A stretch of DNA of 24,143 nucleotides from Paulinella micropora. Lineage: Eukaryota; Cercozoa; Imbricatea; Euglyphida; Paulinellidae. Made by a program: the position numbers and the translations under genes. Positions within the stretch are counted from its first letter, which is position 1. Each line of letters starts with the position of its first letter. Location of the stretch: positions 1 through 24,143 of the forward strand of contig WBZZ01000637.1 of assembly GCA_019918135.1 (NCBI GenBank), read 5' to 3'. Shown here piece by piece: positions 7,981 through 16,324 of this stretch. The notes beneath the pieces are model-generated. The model saw only the letters and a program-made list of their open reading frames with translations. It was not told where the DNA came from and searched no databases.

Positions 7981-9105
7981 ATGTGGACGCGGCTCGACAG
8001 CTTCCTGGCAGCCAATCGAGAAGAGGCGGACGTCCTCGCACGACCAAACAAGCTGCCGACTGACGGCCAAATTTCGTTCGACGCGGGCCCTCACGTCTAC
8101 CAGCTGGCGCTGCCCGGCGACCGCTGGCTGCCTCTGCCGGGCAGCGTGTCGTCGCTGTACGGCTCCTTCTTCCCGCCCTTCCCGCAAGCCGCTGCCCTGC
8201 GCAGCGTGGCCTCGCGCCGCGGGTGCAGCACCGAGGAGATCGCCAAAGAGTGGGACGCGGGCCGTGACCTGGGCACCCGCTTTCATGCCTACGTCGAGTA
8301 CTGTTCCTTTTCTGCTTTTTTTTGGCTTTGCTGGAAGTTAGAAGCCCGCTTGGTTTTTTTTTGTAGGTACTTCTACAACAGCGTGGAGCCAGCAGTGCCC
8401 GAGCTGGCGCCGCATTGTCTTGGTCCAGAGTTTGAACAGTTTTGGCGCTTTCATCGCCGCATTGTCTTGGCGCGCGGCTGGATCCCCTGGCGCACGGAGC
8501 TGCTGCTCTTCTCGTGCAAACACCTCCTTGCGGGCTCGTGCGACATGTTGTTCATCTGCCCAAAGACGGGTGCGCTTTTGCTGTGTGATTGGAAGCGATC
8601 GAAAAAGATACGGAAGGAACCGTTCCGGCGCGGGGAGATGGGGCTCAGGGTCTGCGCGGATCTGCCCAATGCCAACTTTTTTAAGTATGCCATGCAAATA
8701 AATCTTTACAAGATCTTGGTGCAGTGGCAGACGGGCAAGAAGGTCGTAGGCGCGTTCCTGGCGTGTTTCCACCCGAACCAGCAAGACTACCAGCTGCTGG
8801 AGGTGCCGGACCTGCGGTCGAAGGCGCTGCAGTGCCTGGCGATCCGGCGGCATAATCTGGCGCGGCTGCACACCCAGGCCGTGACGGACTGGCTGGCGAC
8901 GCCGGGCGGCGACCAAAGTTCTTTGCAAACGCACCTGGACTACGTGGACCTGTTGGCGGGGCGCGACGTCGGCCAGCACAAGACGGACGACCCCGAGTGG
9001 CGTGCGGGCTGGCCCGCGCTGTGCCAGGAGATACGTGACGCGACCCAAGTGCAGCTGCGGCCTGGGGCGGCCCCGTTAGACCCGAAGCTCGGCATCTCTC
9101 ATTAA
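7981..9105 (+). CDS. PD-(D/E)XK nuclease, giant-virus type, two exons, 351 aa
   Basis: Motifs, in spliced numbering: the N-terminal HVYQLxLPG...SVSSLYGSFFPPF segment typical of this family; LGTRFHAYVE (His102, Glu106); Glu150; GSCDMLF (Asp165); LLCDWKRSK (Asp180, Lys182); QINLY (Gln216, Tyr220); and CFHPNQ. This RecB/Cas4-like arrangement is shared with nucleases of giant viruses and some protists and implies metal-dependent DNA cleavage, probably in replication, repair or genome processing. An in-frame 69-nt intron (8298-8366, GTACTG...TTTTTGTAG) is inferred: removing it restores the family motif GTxxHxxxExxYN across the junction, and the left-arm copy differs by two bases within it. The start at 7981 is the first ATG in frame. 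Coding potential continues upstream to the C17 run, and if that run were shorter an ATG at 7839 could be used. Stop TAA overlaps ATTAAA. It is convergent with the 255-aa gene. Confidence 0.88.
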   Translation: MWTRLDSFLAANREEADVLARPNKLPTDGQISFDAGPHVYQLALPGDRWLPLPGSVSSLYGSFFPPFPQAAALRSVASRRGCSTEEIAKEWDAGRDLGTRFHAYVEYCSFSAFFWLCWKLEARLVFFCRYFYNSVEPAVPELAPHCLGPEFEQFWRFHRRIVLARGWIPWRTELLLFSCKHLLAGSCDMLFICPKTGALLLCDWKRSKKIRKEPFRRGEMGLRVCADLPNANFFKYAMQINLYKILVQWQTGKKVVGAFLACFHPNQQDYQLLEVPDLRSKALQCLAIRRHNLARLHTQAVTDWLATPGGDQSSLQTHLDYVDLLAGRDVGQHKTDDPEWRAGWPALCQEIRDATQVQLRPGAAPLDPKLGISH

Positions 9106-9995
9106 AACAACAAGTGTAGGAAGGCCTAATTTCTTTTAATAACATTTTTTTGGGGGGAGCGGAGGGGCGAGGGGGGGGCAAGCCCTTACGAGTCTTTTCC
9201 TCTTCGATTTCCTGCCGCAAACGCGCCAGAAAGGCTTCGACCTCGGCCGGCTCTCGGGGCGGCCAGTGCTGTTGTGCCAGCAGGGTTTGTGCTTGCCTGA
9301 ATTGCAGATATTGTTCTAGCAATTGCAGGTCGAGGTTTAGAGTGCCCAACCCCTGCCTGCCGGTCTCGTACCCAGAGCTACCCTCCCCGATCTCCGAGGC
9401 ATACTTACGAATCCACGCAAAGAGCTTGCCGTCGTCTTGAGGCTCGCTCCAGACCTTGTAGCAAGCCAGGTAAGTATGGTACATCGGCATACACAGCCAT
9501 TCGGCCTGGCTCAGGACTTGTCGGGCGTGGTGGGCCAGCCAGGCGATGTCGTTGCGGACAGTGGCAGAGCTACCGAAGCATTCTTTGACGTGAAGTGAGA
9601 ACCACTTTTTGTCTGAGAAAGCCTCCCGAACATACCACCACGGCTTCAGATCGCACTGCCGGGCGCGACAGTGGCTTTGCCACTTCAGGTGGGCGTTGAC
9701 CTTCGTCGAAATACGTGCGCAGCGTCTTATAACAGTGTTTATCCTGCGTGTTGACCTCTTTGGTAAGTCCCAGCTTGTTGATAAGAAAGGACTTGAATTC
9801 GTTGTTTTTCCACACAAAGGAAGGAGGCAGGCCTGCATTGAAGATGTTGACTGGCGCGCTGCAAGTGGCGCCCGCGATGAAAGCCAATTTCTTGTGCTCG
9901 CAAGGTGTCTGCTTGCCGGCCACAAACGTCTCCCAGGCTTCTTTTTGTGTTTCATGGACAAACACGGCCCAGTCGGCCGGAGCCTTGTTTTCCAT
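9076..9995 (-). CDS. Unrecognised three-exon gene, ~255 aa
   Basis: Exon 1 (9995-9701) starts MENKAPADWAVFVHETQKEA and reads to YFDEG. The frame then shifts. An 88-nt intron (9700-9613, GTCAACG...CTTTCTCAG) joins it in phase to exon 2 (DKKWFSLHVKECFG onward). Exon 2 continues through CMPMYHTYLACYKVW to a Gln/Glu/Arg-rich helical tail (LLEQYLQFRQAQTLLAQQ, RLRQEIEEEK). A GTAAGG donor at 9189 and TTAG acceptor at 9126 give a third exon ending TAA at 9076-9078. The three exons sum to 768 nt, divisible by three. I do not recognise a family; the exon-2 helix could be a coiled coil. The last intron is less certain, because without it the frame stays open antisense through the nuclease. If correct, the 3' ends of the two convergent genes overlap by about 30 bp. 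Confidence 0.6.
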
Positions 9996-10547
9996 TTAGC
10001 GCTTTTTACTCTTACAGAAGAAGCGGTAGTCGTTAACAACTACCCCGCGGCTCCAGGCCTTCCTCCTCTGGGAGAGGGGGGAGGGCCGAAAACTAAAGCC
10101 TAGTTAATAGTTGAGGCCCTGTGGCATTCGGGATTTGAATCTTAAGGGGTACAAAAGCGTCCCTCTCCGCGCTGCACGTGGGGGTCCATCGTGCACTTTG
10201 CTGAAGTCGCTACTGTCTCATAGCTGTTATCGACACGCCGAATCTAAAGGAAGGCGGGGGTGGGGGGCTGGCGTGCAGGAAGGCGGGATGAGGGGTGCAG
10301 GCTGTTAACTTTCTGGGGGCGGGCGGGGGGGGACCGACCAGAAACTGAGCAATTGGTGTGGGAGAAGCGGCCCCGGGAGGGGGGAAAAAGGCGCGCGCGT
10401 TCGCTGCACAACCTGCTTTTTTTCACCAAGAGCGGGTTGGGGAGGGGAGGGGGGAGAAACAGGTCTAGACGAGGAAGCAGCGAAGGGAAGGGGCACTTTT
10501 GTAACAGATCTGTTTTCAAGCCGGTGCTTTCTGGGGCTATTAAAATA
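9996..10547. other. Intergenic region between divergent genes
   Basis: It separates the minus-strand 255-aa gene from the plus-strand BTB gene. It is GC-rich with G-rich stretches (10316-10333, 10440-10455) and no convincing gene; the ORFs on either strand are Pro/Arg-rich shadows. Confidence 0.5.
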
Positions 10548-10556
10548 TTATATACT
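10548..10556 (+). promoter_or_regulatory. TATA-like element before the BTB gene
   Basis: ATTATATAC in the run GGCTATTAAAATATTATATAC, an AT-rich island in GC-rich DNA 15-25 nt before the ATG at 10571. If it is a TATA box, the 5' leader would be almost absent. Confidence 0.4.
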
Positions 10557-10570
10557 TTTTAAAAGAGAAC

Positions 10571-11293
10571 ATGGCCAGCACCCCAAGGCCTTGTTCGCGG
10601 GGCTTGCTGTGTGTGCAAGGGGCCGCGCTCGATGTCAAGAGTTTAGTGCCCAGCCACTGCGCCATCGTCAATGTTGCCGGCCGGGACATGTTCGTCACTA
10701 GTCACGACTCCGGCGCCTGGAAAGTCGTCAAGGCTCTGGGCACCTACGACGGCGAAAAAAAGGTGTTGTTTATCGATCTAGAACCCGAGGTTTTTGCTGT
10801 GCTGTGGCGCTACATATCGGCCAAGTTCATCATCGATACGAATGCGCGCCTTGTGCGGCTCGGCGCGGGCGAAATTGTTGAGAGTCTGCTAGACGGTGGC
10901 GTAATGGATATAAATGCGTCGGCGGCAAACGGGTACACGGCGCTGTGGTGCCCCACCTGCCAAGCATCAGAGAGTCTCATGGAACCCACGATCACCTTTT
11001 ATGACAACTCTACTACACTGTTGAAACTCGGCCGCTGTAGATGGGATGAAGACAATCAAACATTCAAGTGCTCTAAACACACCGATAGCGCATGGGAAGT
11101 TAAGCTTTCTCCCGATGGTTCCAGGCCGCAAATACCGCCGCAGAACGGCTGCAAACAAGCGGTCACGCTGTGGAAACCCAAGGTCAGCGGTATCGAACAA
11201 GCGCGAGGAAGGGCGGTTCACTATGCACTTGTGGCGCTGCAAAACCAAGGCAAGTTGTCCGAGTTCAAGAACTTTGTCGCCTACTTTATGTAA
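10571..11293 (+). CDS. BTB/T1 (KCTD-like) domain protein, 240 aa
   Basis: Residues ~30-90 match the T1/BTB pattern: AIVNVAGRDMFVTSHDS corresponds to the VxLNVGGxxFxTSxxTL strand pair, and KKVLFIDLEPEVFAVLWRYI to the FIDRDPxxFxxILxYLRT segment of KCTD and potassium-channel tetramerisation domains. Such domains oligomerise and often act as adaptors for cullin-3 ubiquitin ligases; giant viruses commonly carry BTB proteins. The C-terminal half has CPTC (127, 130), Cys156, Cys167 and His170, a possible zinc site, and no channel segment. I suspect a host-targeting adaptor or oligomeric structural protein. The ATG follows a TATA-like island. Stop TAA is followed by AC. No intron is needed. Confidence 0.75.
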   Translation: MASTPRPCSRGLLCVQGAALDVKSLVPSHCAIVNVAGRDMFVTSHDSGAWKVVKALGTYDGEKKVLFIDLEPEVFAVLWRYISAKFIIDTNARLVRLGAGEIVESLLDGGVMDINASAANGYTALWCPTCQASESLMEPTITFYDNSTTLLKLGRCRWDEDNQTFKCSKHTDSAWEVKLSPDGSRPQIPPQNGCKQAVTLWKPKVSGIEQARGRAVHYALVALQNQGKLSEFKNFVAYFM

Positions 11294-11746
11294 ACAGCAT
11301 TTGCGGAAGGCCCCCGCACACCGCCCCTCCCCCTCGCCCTTCCCGCAGGGAAGGAGTTTGCAGACATTTGTGATTGTTTTTTGTTGTATTTTATTTTTTT
11401 AATGTATTACGCACGCGGGGGGGGGGGGGGGGGGGAATGCAGCAGGAAGAGAAGGCAAGGGATAGAACAGAGAACGCGAATGAACTGGACCGGTAAATTA
11501 AGGGCGGCTACGCGCCGCGGCAGGAGGCCGGCAGCCAGTCGGCCCGTTTCCAGCACGACAACTCCAGCCACTTCGGTGCATTGCCGAGAGCGGGCAGCAC
11601 CGCGGTCCGCGCGCTTAGATTGCGGGGTGCCAGGCACGCCCCGCTAAAGGCCAGGCGGGGCGCTGGTGACGGCGGAAGTGTTCCAGGCGGCCACCGTCTG
11701 GTTAAAGCGCCCCGAAACACTTGGTCCAGGCTCGTGACGCGCGACG
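11294..11746. other. Intergenic region with an 18-G run
   Basis: It holds an AT-rich tail after the BTB gene (11360-11408), then a run of about 18 G (from 11419) and GC-rich sequence. An open frame with no start runs from about 11500 to TAA at 11830-11832 (AAATAAAT). It is Arg/Ala-rich and runs into the dispersed repeat, so I do not call it. Confidence 0.4.
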
Positions 11747-12077
11747 ATGCCGCAATTTGCGGTCCTTTTCGTCTGCGCTTTGCGACACAAGCCGGCTTTT
11801 GCGGCCGCGTGTATAGTCTTCCCAACAAATAAATGGGGGGGGGGGGCGCCAGGGAAGACCGCGAGAAAACAGAAATGGCGAGAAAATGAGGAGGGGGAGG
11901 GGCCGGTTTTGTCGCGCAGAGACAGCACACAGATGTTCGTTCTCACCAAAAAAGGTTGGATATAGTGAACCAAAGAAAGAACAGCGGCAGGGGAGAAACA
12001 GAGGGAGGGAGGGAAAGGATTGGAGGTGGGTGGGGGGGGGGGGGGGGGCCGGAGAGCAAAGGAGATTGTCCCGACCG
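11747..12077 (+). repeat. Dispersed intergenic repeat, copy A
   Basis: It begins with the palindrome-like CCGCAATTTGCGG, continues through GTCCTTTTCGTCTGCGC, a G run, CCGCCAGGGAAGACCGCGAG-type sequence, the core CAGAGACAGCACACAGATGT followed by TCGTTCTCACC, and a Lys/purine-rich stretch, and ends at a G17 run plus GGCCGGAGAG. It lies 65 bp upstream of the 12142 gene. Confidence 0.8.
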
Positions 12078-12141
12078 CCGAGAAACAGCCGAAGCAAAAG
12101 TGTTGCTGGCCAGGAAAAAAACATAGAGTGTGCACAGAAAG

Positions 12142-13328
12142 ATGGGGAGTGCACCATCTACTACCGACGACGCTGGCAATACAGAGGGCCCCCCCCGCAC
12201 ATGTACAAAAGTGCGCACAGAACTTCGGATCGACTTGACTCGTGACAGGCACGGGGCCGACGGCTGGTTGCGGCTGAAGCTGAGCCCCGCGGCAGTGCTG
12301 CGCGGCAGCGCCTTCGTGTTGGGCGCCGGGTGCTTCAGGGCCCGCCTTGTTCTGCCGAGCGCGGCGGATCCGGGCGATTATGCGCAGGAGGCCTACCGAG
12401 CGATCGAAACGGACGCAAACGTACTGCGGGTTTGCGCCGACCTGTCGGCCATCCTAGCCCCGGGCCTACGGCTGGAGCTGCTGCCCTGGCAGGGCGATGA
12501 GCGCGACCAGGGGTTGGCGACGCTGCGCTTCGAAACCTCCCGGCTTGCTTGTGTGGTGCGGGAGTTGAGCACGCCGCGCCTGCTGCCCGTCGAATCAACC
12601 GAGCTAGCCCGCTGGGGGCACAGCGGCACAGGGGTGGCCTGCCGCAGGCTGGGCCCGCTGTGCATGTTGGAGGGATACGTGGTCTTTGATAAAGACCGGC
12701 TGCGCTTCGAGGATGTCAAGGACCTCCCGAAAGAGAATGAGAACTACACGAGGATAGGAGCGTTTTGCACCCTGCTGGAGCTGCCTGTGGCGTGGCGCCC
12801 CGCGCGGGTCGTAACGTACCCCTTTCCGCCTGGAACCTTCTTTTCACTTTATGTCGATCACAGTGCAATACGACAGGAGAGTCTTGAATTAGGCACGGAC
12901 GGGAGGGTTCGCTTGTGCGTCACATGCAACAACACTACATTCAAACAGCTAAGTTCTGGCAACCTTAGGCAAAGGTCCGTTCGGGATGGGGACAATTGCA
13001 CATGGAAAATGCCGCTCGCGCTTGACCTCGGTGTGTTGCGCTGGTTCGTGGCCTAATAATGCCTGGAAATGTAGACATTTAGTTATGTCCTCGTACCTCG
13101 CAACACAACAAGAAACTGGAAAGCAATGAGGAAAAGTGAGGGGGGATCCTGGGAGACGACTTGTTCTTGTTTACACTGGACGAGCCCCACGGGCTGGTCC
13201 GCCCCGAAACAGCCACTGTTTGCCTGCGTGTCGAGAAACTCAAGCTGGCCCGGACGGGCAACACAGAGGCACAGGATTTCTTCGAGGCACGCGGCATTCC
13301 GCGCAAGTATATTGTTCGCGAACGATGA
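12142..13328 (+). CDS. Novel two-exon protein, 358 aa, possible N-myristoylation
   Basis: Exon 1 is 12142-13030 and exon 2 is 13141-13328. The 110-nt intron starts GTGTGT and ends GTGAG. Phase 1 at both sides joins ALDLG to GILGDDLFLFTLDEPHG, and exon 2 reads on to PRKYIVRER. The support is that exon 2 is a good open frame lacking its own start and is followed by AATAAA at 13357. The protein has alternating hydrophobic and polar strands with few Lys and several Cys, suggesting a beta-rich fold; I recognise no family. MGSAPS fits the MGxxxS myristoylation pattern, so membrane association or a virion role is possible. An earlier in-frame Met (12130) exists, but MGS has the better N-terminus. 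The final TGA could be read through to TAATAATAA at 13353. Dispersed repeat A lies just upstream. Confidence 0.65.
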
Positions 13329-13356
13329 CTCGTTCCTAGCCTCAACATAACCTAAT

Positions 13357-13362
13357 AATAAA
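13357..13362 (+). terminator. Poly(A) signal AATAAA
   Basis: AATAAA 29 nt after the proposed TGA stop of the two-exon gene, within ACCTAATAATAAAAC. It supports transcription of exon 2 on the plus strand. Confidence 0.5.
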
Positions 13363-13540
13363 ACAACAAAAGTTATTAAAGCAAGGGAGACCATCTATCT
13401 CATCAAAAATCTTGGGAGGGGGGAGGGGGGGGAAAGGGCGCGCGGGGGCTGGGGAAGGGGGGAGGGCCTTGGCTTTGTTTTTTTTAGCACTTCCACCCCC
13501 CTCTCCCACACCTTATTTTCTTGCCGTCGTTATCAAATCC

Positions 13541-13763
13541 GGGGGAGGGGGGGGGGGCCGCCAGGGAAGACCGCGAGAAAACAGAAATGGCAACGGGGGG
13601 GGGAGCCGAACGTCTCTGTCGCGGCGAGAGACAGCACACAGATGTTCGTTCTCACCAAAATGTTTAGTGCGACGCAAAAAAAAGCGGCGGGCCGGGGGGA
13701 GGGAAGGAAGGATCAGAGGTGTGGGGGGGGGGGGGGGGGGCCGGAGAGCGGATTGTCCCCTTA
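13541..13763 (+). repeat. Dispersed intergenic repeat, copy B (5'-truncated)
   Basis: It shares with copy A the sequence CCGCCAGGGAAGACCGCGAG, the core CAGAGACAGCACACAGATGT, TTCGTTCTCACCAAA, and the terminal G18 run plus CCGGAGAGCGGATTGTCCC. It lacks the CCGCAATTTGCGG part. It ends 95 bp before the start at 13858. Confidence 0.8.
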
Positions 13764-13857
13764 ACAAATAATGGTGGAAAACTCCGGCCCTTGAACGCCG
13801 TGGGATTCGGCCGAAGTTGCAACAAATTGTCAACCAAGACTTTAAATCAAGACAGAG

Positions 13858-14438
13858 ATGCCAAGAAGTGCCGCACTGTGGTGGTGGCTGGCTGCTAGCG
13901 CGCTGGCCATGCAGTGCCAGGACAGCAACAGGTCCTCAGTTGCAACTTAACCCTGCCACTGTACAATCGAAGACCTTTGTACACCTCAAACCGCGCAACC
14001 AACAGCACGGCCACCATTACTGGCTAACCTCTGTCACACTGTCGGTTGGGTCATGTCGACGAGGTAGACATCGTCTACAAGCACAGCCACCCAAACAACG
14101 TAATAAGTCTCAAGGCGCAGAGAAAAATGAAATGCCCTCCGGGGCAAGAGCTCAGTCACGCAATAAGCTTCGAAATTGACGGGCTACAATTTGTAAGACG
14201 CGGGGACGAGGTGGCGATCTTTTTCCTGGCGTTTTTCATTTTTGTGTTGGCAATGCTCTTCTTTTCTCTAGTGCTCAGTAAGGCTGACTGGCTGGACCAT
14301 TATAGCGACTTTCAATACTCTGCCCGCTTATTGGCAACGGTGGTGATACTGGTTGTGCTGGCACTAGTTTTGGCGCTGGCCGTTGTACCAACACGACAAG
14401 CCGGCCTGCGTCATATCGAGCTGGTGCAAAGTACCTAG
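13858..14438 (+). pseudogene. Small membrane protein with signal peptide; two frame breaks
   Basis: The ATG at 13858 gives MPRSAALWWWLAASALA, a good signal peptide, in one frame, ending at QCQDSN. A second frame then reads coherently (GPQLQLNPATVQSKTFVHLK through HYWLTSVTLSVG). A third continues from HVDEVDIVYKHS to the stop TAG at 14438. The C-terminal part has two strong membrane segments (about 14208-14270 and 14325-14385). Each switch is equivalent to one extra base; the second lies in a GGG (14048-14050). No GT-AG intron fits both switches well. It is either an indel-containing assembly of a real membrane glycoprotein-like gene or a decaying one. Family not recognised. Dispersed repeat B lies just upstream. 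Confidence 0.5.
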
Positions 14439-14687
14439 CCACCCCCCCCCCCGGCATCAACAGACCGCGAGCAACAAAAAAAACGCGCCTAAATCGCCGT
14501 GTAATAAAAACCTCTTGTCCAACTTGCCAGCATTCTTCAACTGATAAATTCTTTATCACGTGCCGCACATTGCGACAAAATCTGTGCTTTGGCCGCAACT
14601 AGCGGTCCTTTTCTGGAATTTGTCGACGCCTGCGCCTCGTTCTTTTTTTTGGGGGGGGGGGGGGGGCCAACAAGGGAATGGTAGATT
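14439..14687. other. Intergenic region with a degenerate repeat fragment
   Basis: No gene seen. GCCGCAACTAGCGGTCCTTT (about 14591-14610) followed by a G16 run resembles the 5' part of the dispersed repeat and may be a decayed copy. Confidence 0.35.
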
Positions 14688-14790
14688 TAACTTTCATTTT
14701 TTTGCTGCGGGGAGATTTGCGGGCGGGGGAGAAAATTTACGAGTTTTTTCCCCCGCCCGCCAATCTTTCCCTCACAAAAATGAAAAGTTA
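14688..14790. repeat. Long imperfect inverted repeat (hairpin)
   Basis: TAACTTTCATTTTT at 14688 pairs with AAAAATGAAAAGTTA ending at 14790, and GCGGGCGGGGGA pairs with CCCCCGCCCGCC. The arms are about 47 nt around a short AT loop (14735-14742). It lacks coding capacity and could be a miniature inverted-repeat element or a strong RNA hairpin downstream of the membrane gene. Confidence 0.75.
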
Positions 14791-14853
14791 ATGCCGACAT
14801 TGAGCTCAAAAAAAAACTTGCGTGCCACATCGACAAATTTTCTCGTTTTACCG

Positions 14854-15142
14854 CGTGCCGCATTTTGCGGTTCTTTTCGTCTGCGCCATGTGAACAGAGC
14901 CGGCTGAGGGTGCCACGTGTACATTCCAAACAACAATGAGAGAGGGGGGGGGCCGCCAATGGAAGACAGCGAGAAACAGAAATGGCCATGAAAGGAGGGC
15001 CGCCAACGTCGCGCAGAGACAGTGAAAGATGTTCGTTCTCACCCAAAATGTTTAGCTGAGTTCTAGTGGACAAAAAGAAAAGCGGCAGGGGAACGGAGGG
15101 AGGGACTGGAGAGGTGTGTGTGGGGGGGGGGGGGGGGCCGGG
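14854..15142 (+). repeat. Dispersed intergenic repeat, copy C
   Basis: Full-length relative of copy A, nearly identical to copy D over GAGCCGGCTGAGGGTGCCAC, ACGTGTACATTCCAAACAAC and CCGCCAATGGAAGACAGCGA. The core is CAGAGACAGTGAAAGATGTT. It ends in a G16 run 92 nt before the ATG of the polytopic membrane protein. Confidence 0.85.
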
Positions 15143-15178
15143 ACTCTCTCTCTCCCTCGCTCTCTCTCTCTCTCGCAG
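15143..15178 (+). promoter_or_regulatory. Polypyrimidine tract and likely 3' splice acceptor
   Basis: An unbroken CT-repeat ending CGCAG at 15178. With a GGTGTGTGTGG donor-like sequence just before the G16 run (15113), it could bound a ~65-nt intron in the 5' leader of the next gene. No coding consequence is required. Confidence 0.4.
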
Positions 15179-15229
15179 GCTGCACAAGGGGCTGCCTCGA
15201 TCGGCTCATTTTACCAATTGGCACAGACA

Positions 15230-16324
15230 ATGCTTGCCGGGCTTGGCTGTGACTGGAGATGCACACGGGATTTCATAGCCTTTGTTCTCGGGTGCCTTTC
15301 GTTCTTAGGCTACTTAGCACTGTTTTATGAACTGGTCGCCTTAGTAGGCTTCCTTCAAGGCGGCCAAGTCGACTGGCAGAAATTACAACTCAGTTTAGGC
15401 CTAACCGAGCCCTTGACTCTCTGGTTCTCTTGGGTGCCTTTGATACTACTGCCGACGGCCCTCCTCGACGATGGGCAGAAGCTGTCCTACTTGCTGGAGT
15501 TCTGCCTGGTACTCCTGGGCGCGATCGCACTGGCCTGGGGTCTCGTGATGGGGCTGCGCGGGGAGGCCGCGCGCAGTTGGGTGCCTCCGGCGTCCTTGCT
15601 TTTGGCACAGAGCGCCGGGCTGTACTGGCCCTCCCTGTACGCACGGGGCCCGTCCCTACCCCATGGCACATGCCCGCAGCAGCTCCTGCTGCACTCGTGT
15701 GCGCTGGCCACCGCGACCGGCTGGCTGTGGGCTACACGGCCTCGCCGCGAGTTGCGGGATGCCTGGGTGCCCCTGTCCGCGTCGGCGCTCACGCTCTGCC
15801 ACGTAATGATGGGCTGTGCCATGCATTGGCAGGCAGGCAGGTGGCTCGAGGCCAGGCGCGCCGAGGCGGCGTACGACGTTGTCCACGCAATGCCGCCACC
15901 GCCCGCGCCACTGGACTTTACCTGGACCTACGCAATGTGCTGGCTTGCGTGCTTGGCGTCGCTGGCGCTGGCGTTCTGGGATGAGGAGAGCCGCGTGACC
16001 TGGCTGCTAGCGTACACACTGCCCTTGGCGGCCTGGTGCGCCCGCGAGGTCTGGTACGATGAGGTGCGGCCCCGGCTGGCGCGCGTGGCGCTGACTCCGC
16101 TGGCCTGCCTGGTGCTGGTGACGCTGACTGTCTACAACTTTGTCTGGCCCGCCGAACGGGGCTGGAGACGGGCGTTCGTCGGAGCTCACCTGTGCGTGCT
16201 GTTGTGTTTGGCGCTCGCGGCCGCCTGGAGCTCCCGGAGACCCCCGCGAGTGCGGAGCGAGCTGAACCGGATCCTGCCGGACCGTGACGCGGCCGAGGAG
16301 GTTAGCAAGTACCTGCAGTTATAG
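15230..16324 (+). CDS. Polytopic membrane protein, ~364 aa
   Basis: About ten hydrophobic segments cover most of the length, for example DFIAFVLGCLSFLGYLALFY, LTLWFSWVPLILLPTALL, LEFCLVLLGAIALAWGLVMG, WVPLSASALTLCHVMMG, AMCWLACLASLALAFW, VTWLLAYTLPLAAW and AHLCVLLCLALAAAW. Short Arg-rich loops and a charged C-terminal tail (RVRSELNRILPDRDAAEEVS) follow. It resembles the general build of transporters or multi-pass envelope or ER proteins, but I recognise no family signature. The ATG at 15230 is chosen because upstream sequence in this frame crosses a CT repeat ending in a splice acceptor and a G run. Stop TAG. Trp and Cys are abundant. Dispersed repeat C precedes it and repeat D follows. Confidence 0.8.
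   Translation: MLAGLGCDWRCTRDFIAFVLGCLSFLGYLALFYELVALVGFLQGGQVDWQKLQLSLGLTEPLTLWFSWVPLILLPTALLDDGQKLSYLLEFCLVLLGAIALAWGLVMGLRGEAARSWVPPASLLLAQSAGLYWPSLYARGPSLPHGTCPQQLLLHSCALATATGWLWATRPRRELRDAWVPLSASALTLCHVMMGCAMHWQAGRWLEARRAEAAYDVVHAMPPPPAPLDFTWTYAMCWLACLASLALAFWDEESRVTWLLAYTLPLAAWCAREVWYDEVRPRLARVALTPLACLVLVTLTVYNFVWPAERGWRRAFVGAHLCVLLCLALAAAWSSRRPPRVRSELNRILPDRDAAEEVSKYLQL

Larger units (their letters stand above)
4766..9526. repeat. Right arm of the ~9.5 kb palindrome
   Basis: Inverted partner of 1-4731. This arm carries the intact reading frames (nuclease, Lys/Tyr-rich repeat protein) that are broken in the left arm. Its end at 9526 is set only by the window start. The gene it cuts through continues to 9995, so the real repeat may extend further. 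Confidence 0.97.

Noticed and set aside
8681..9570. Continuation of the minus-strand 452-codon frame through the nuclease gene
   Set aside because: The part below 9076 is antisense to a conserved nuclease and is Pro/Ala/Arg-rich shadow sequence. A splice donor (GTAAGG) before it gives a more sensible end.
11500..11832. Open frame of ~110 codons ending in TAA within AAATAAAT
   Set aside because: No start codon or good splice entry, Arg/Ala-rich composition, and its last third is the dispersed repeat, whose other copies do not keep the frame.
13083..13394. Minus-strand 103-codon ORF beginning with a signal-peptide-like stretch
   Set aside because: It is antisense to the inferred second exon of the 358-aa gene, which has better amino-acid composition, phase-matched splice sites and a downstream AATAAA on the plus strand.
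14848..15187. Similar minus-strand ORFs inside repeat copies A, C and D
   Set aside because: The similarity comes from the repeat DNA itself. Frames are broken by G runs and differ between copies, so there is no sign of protein-level conservation.
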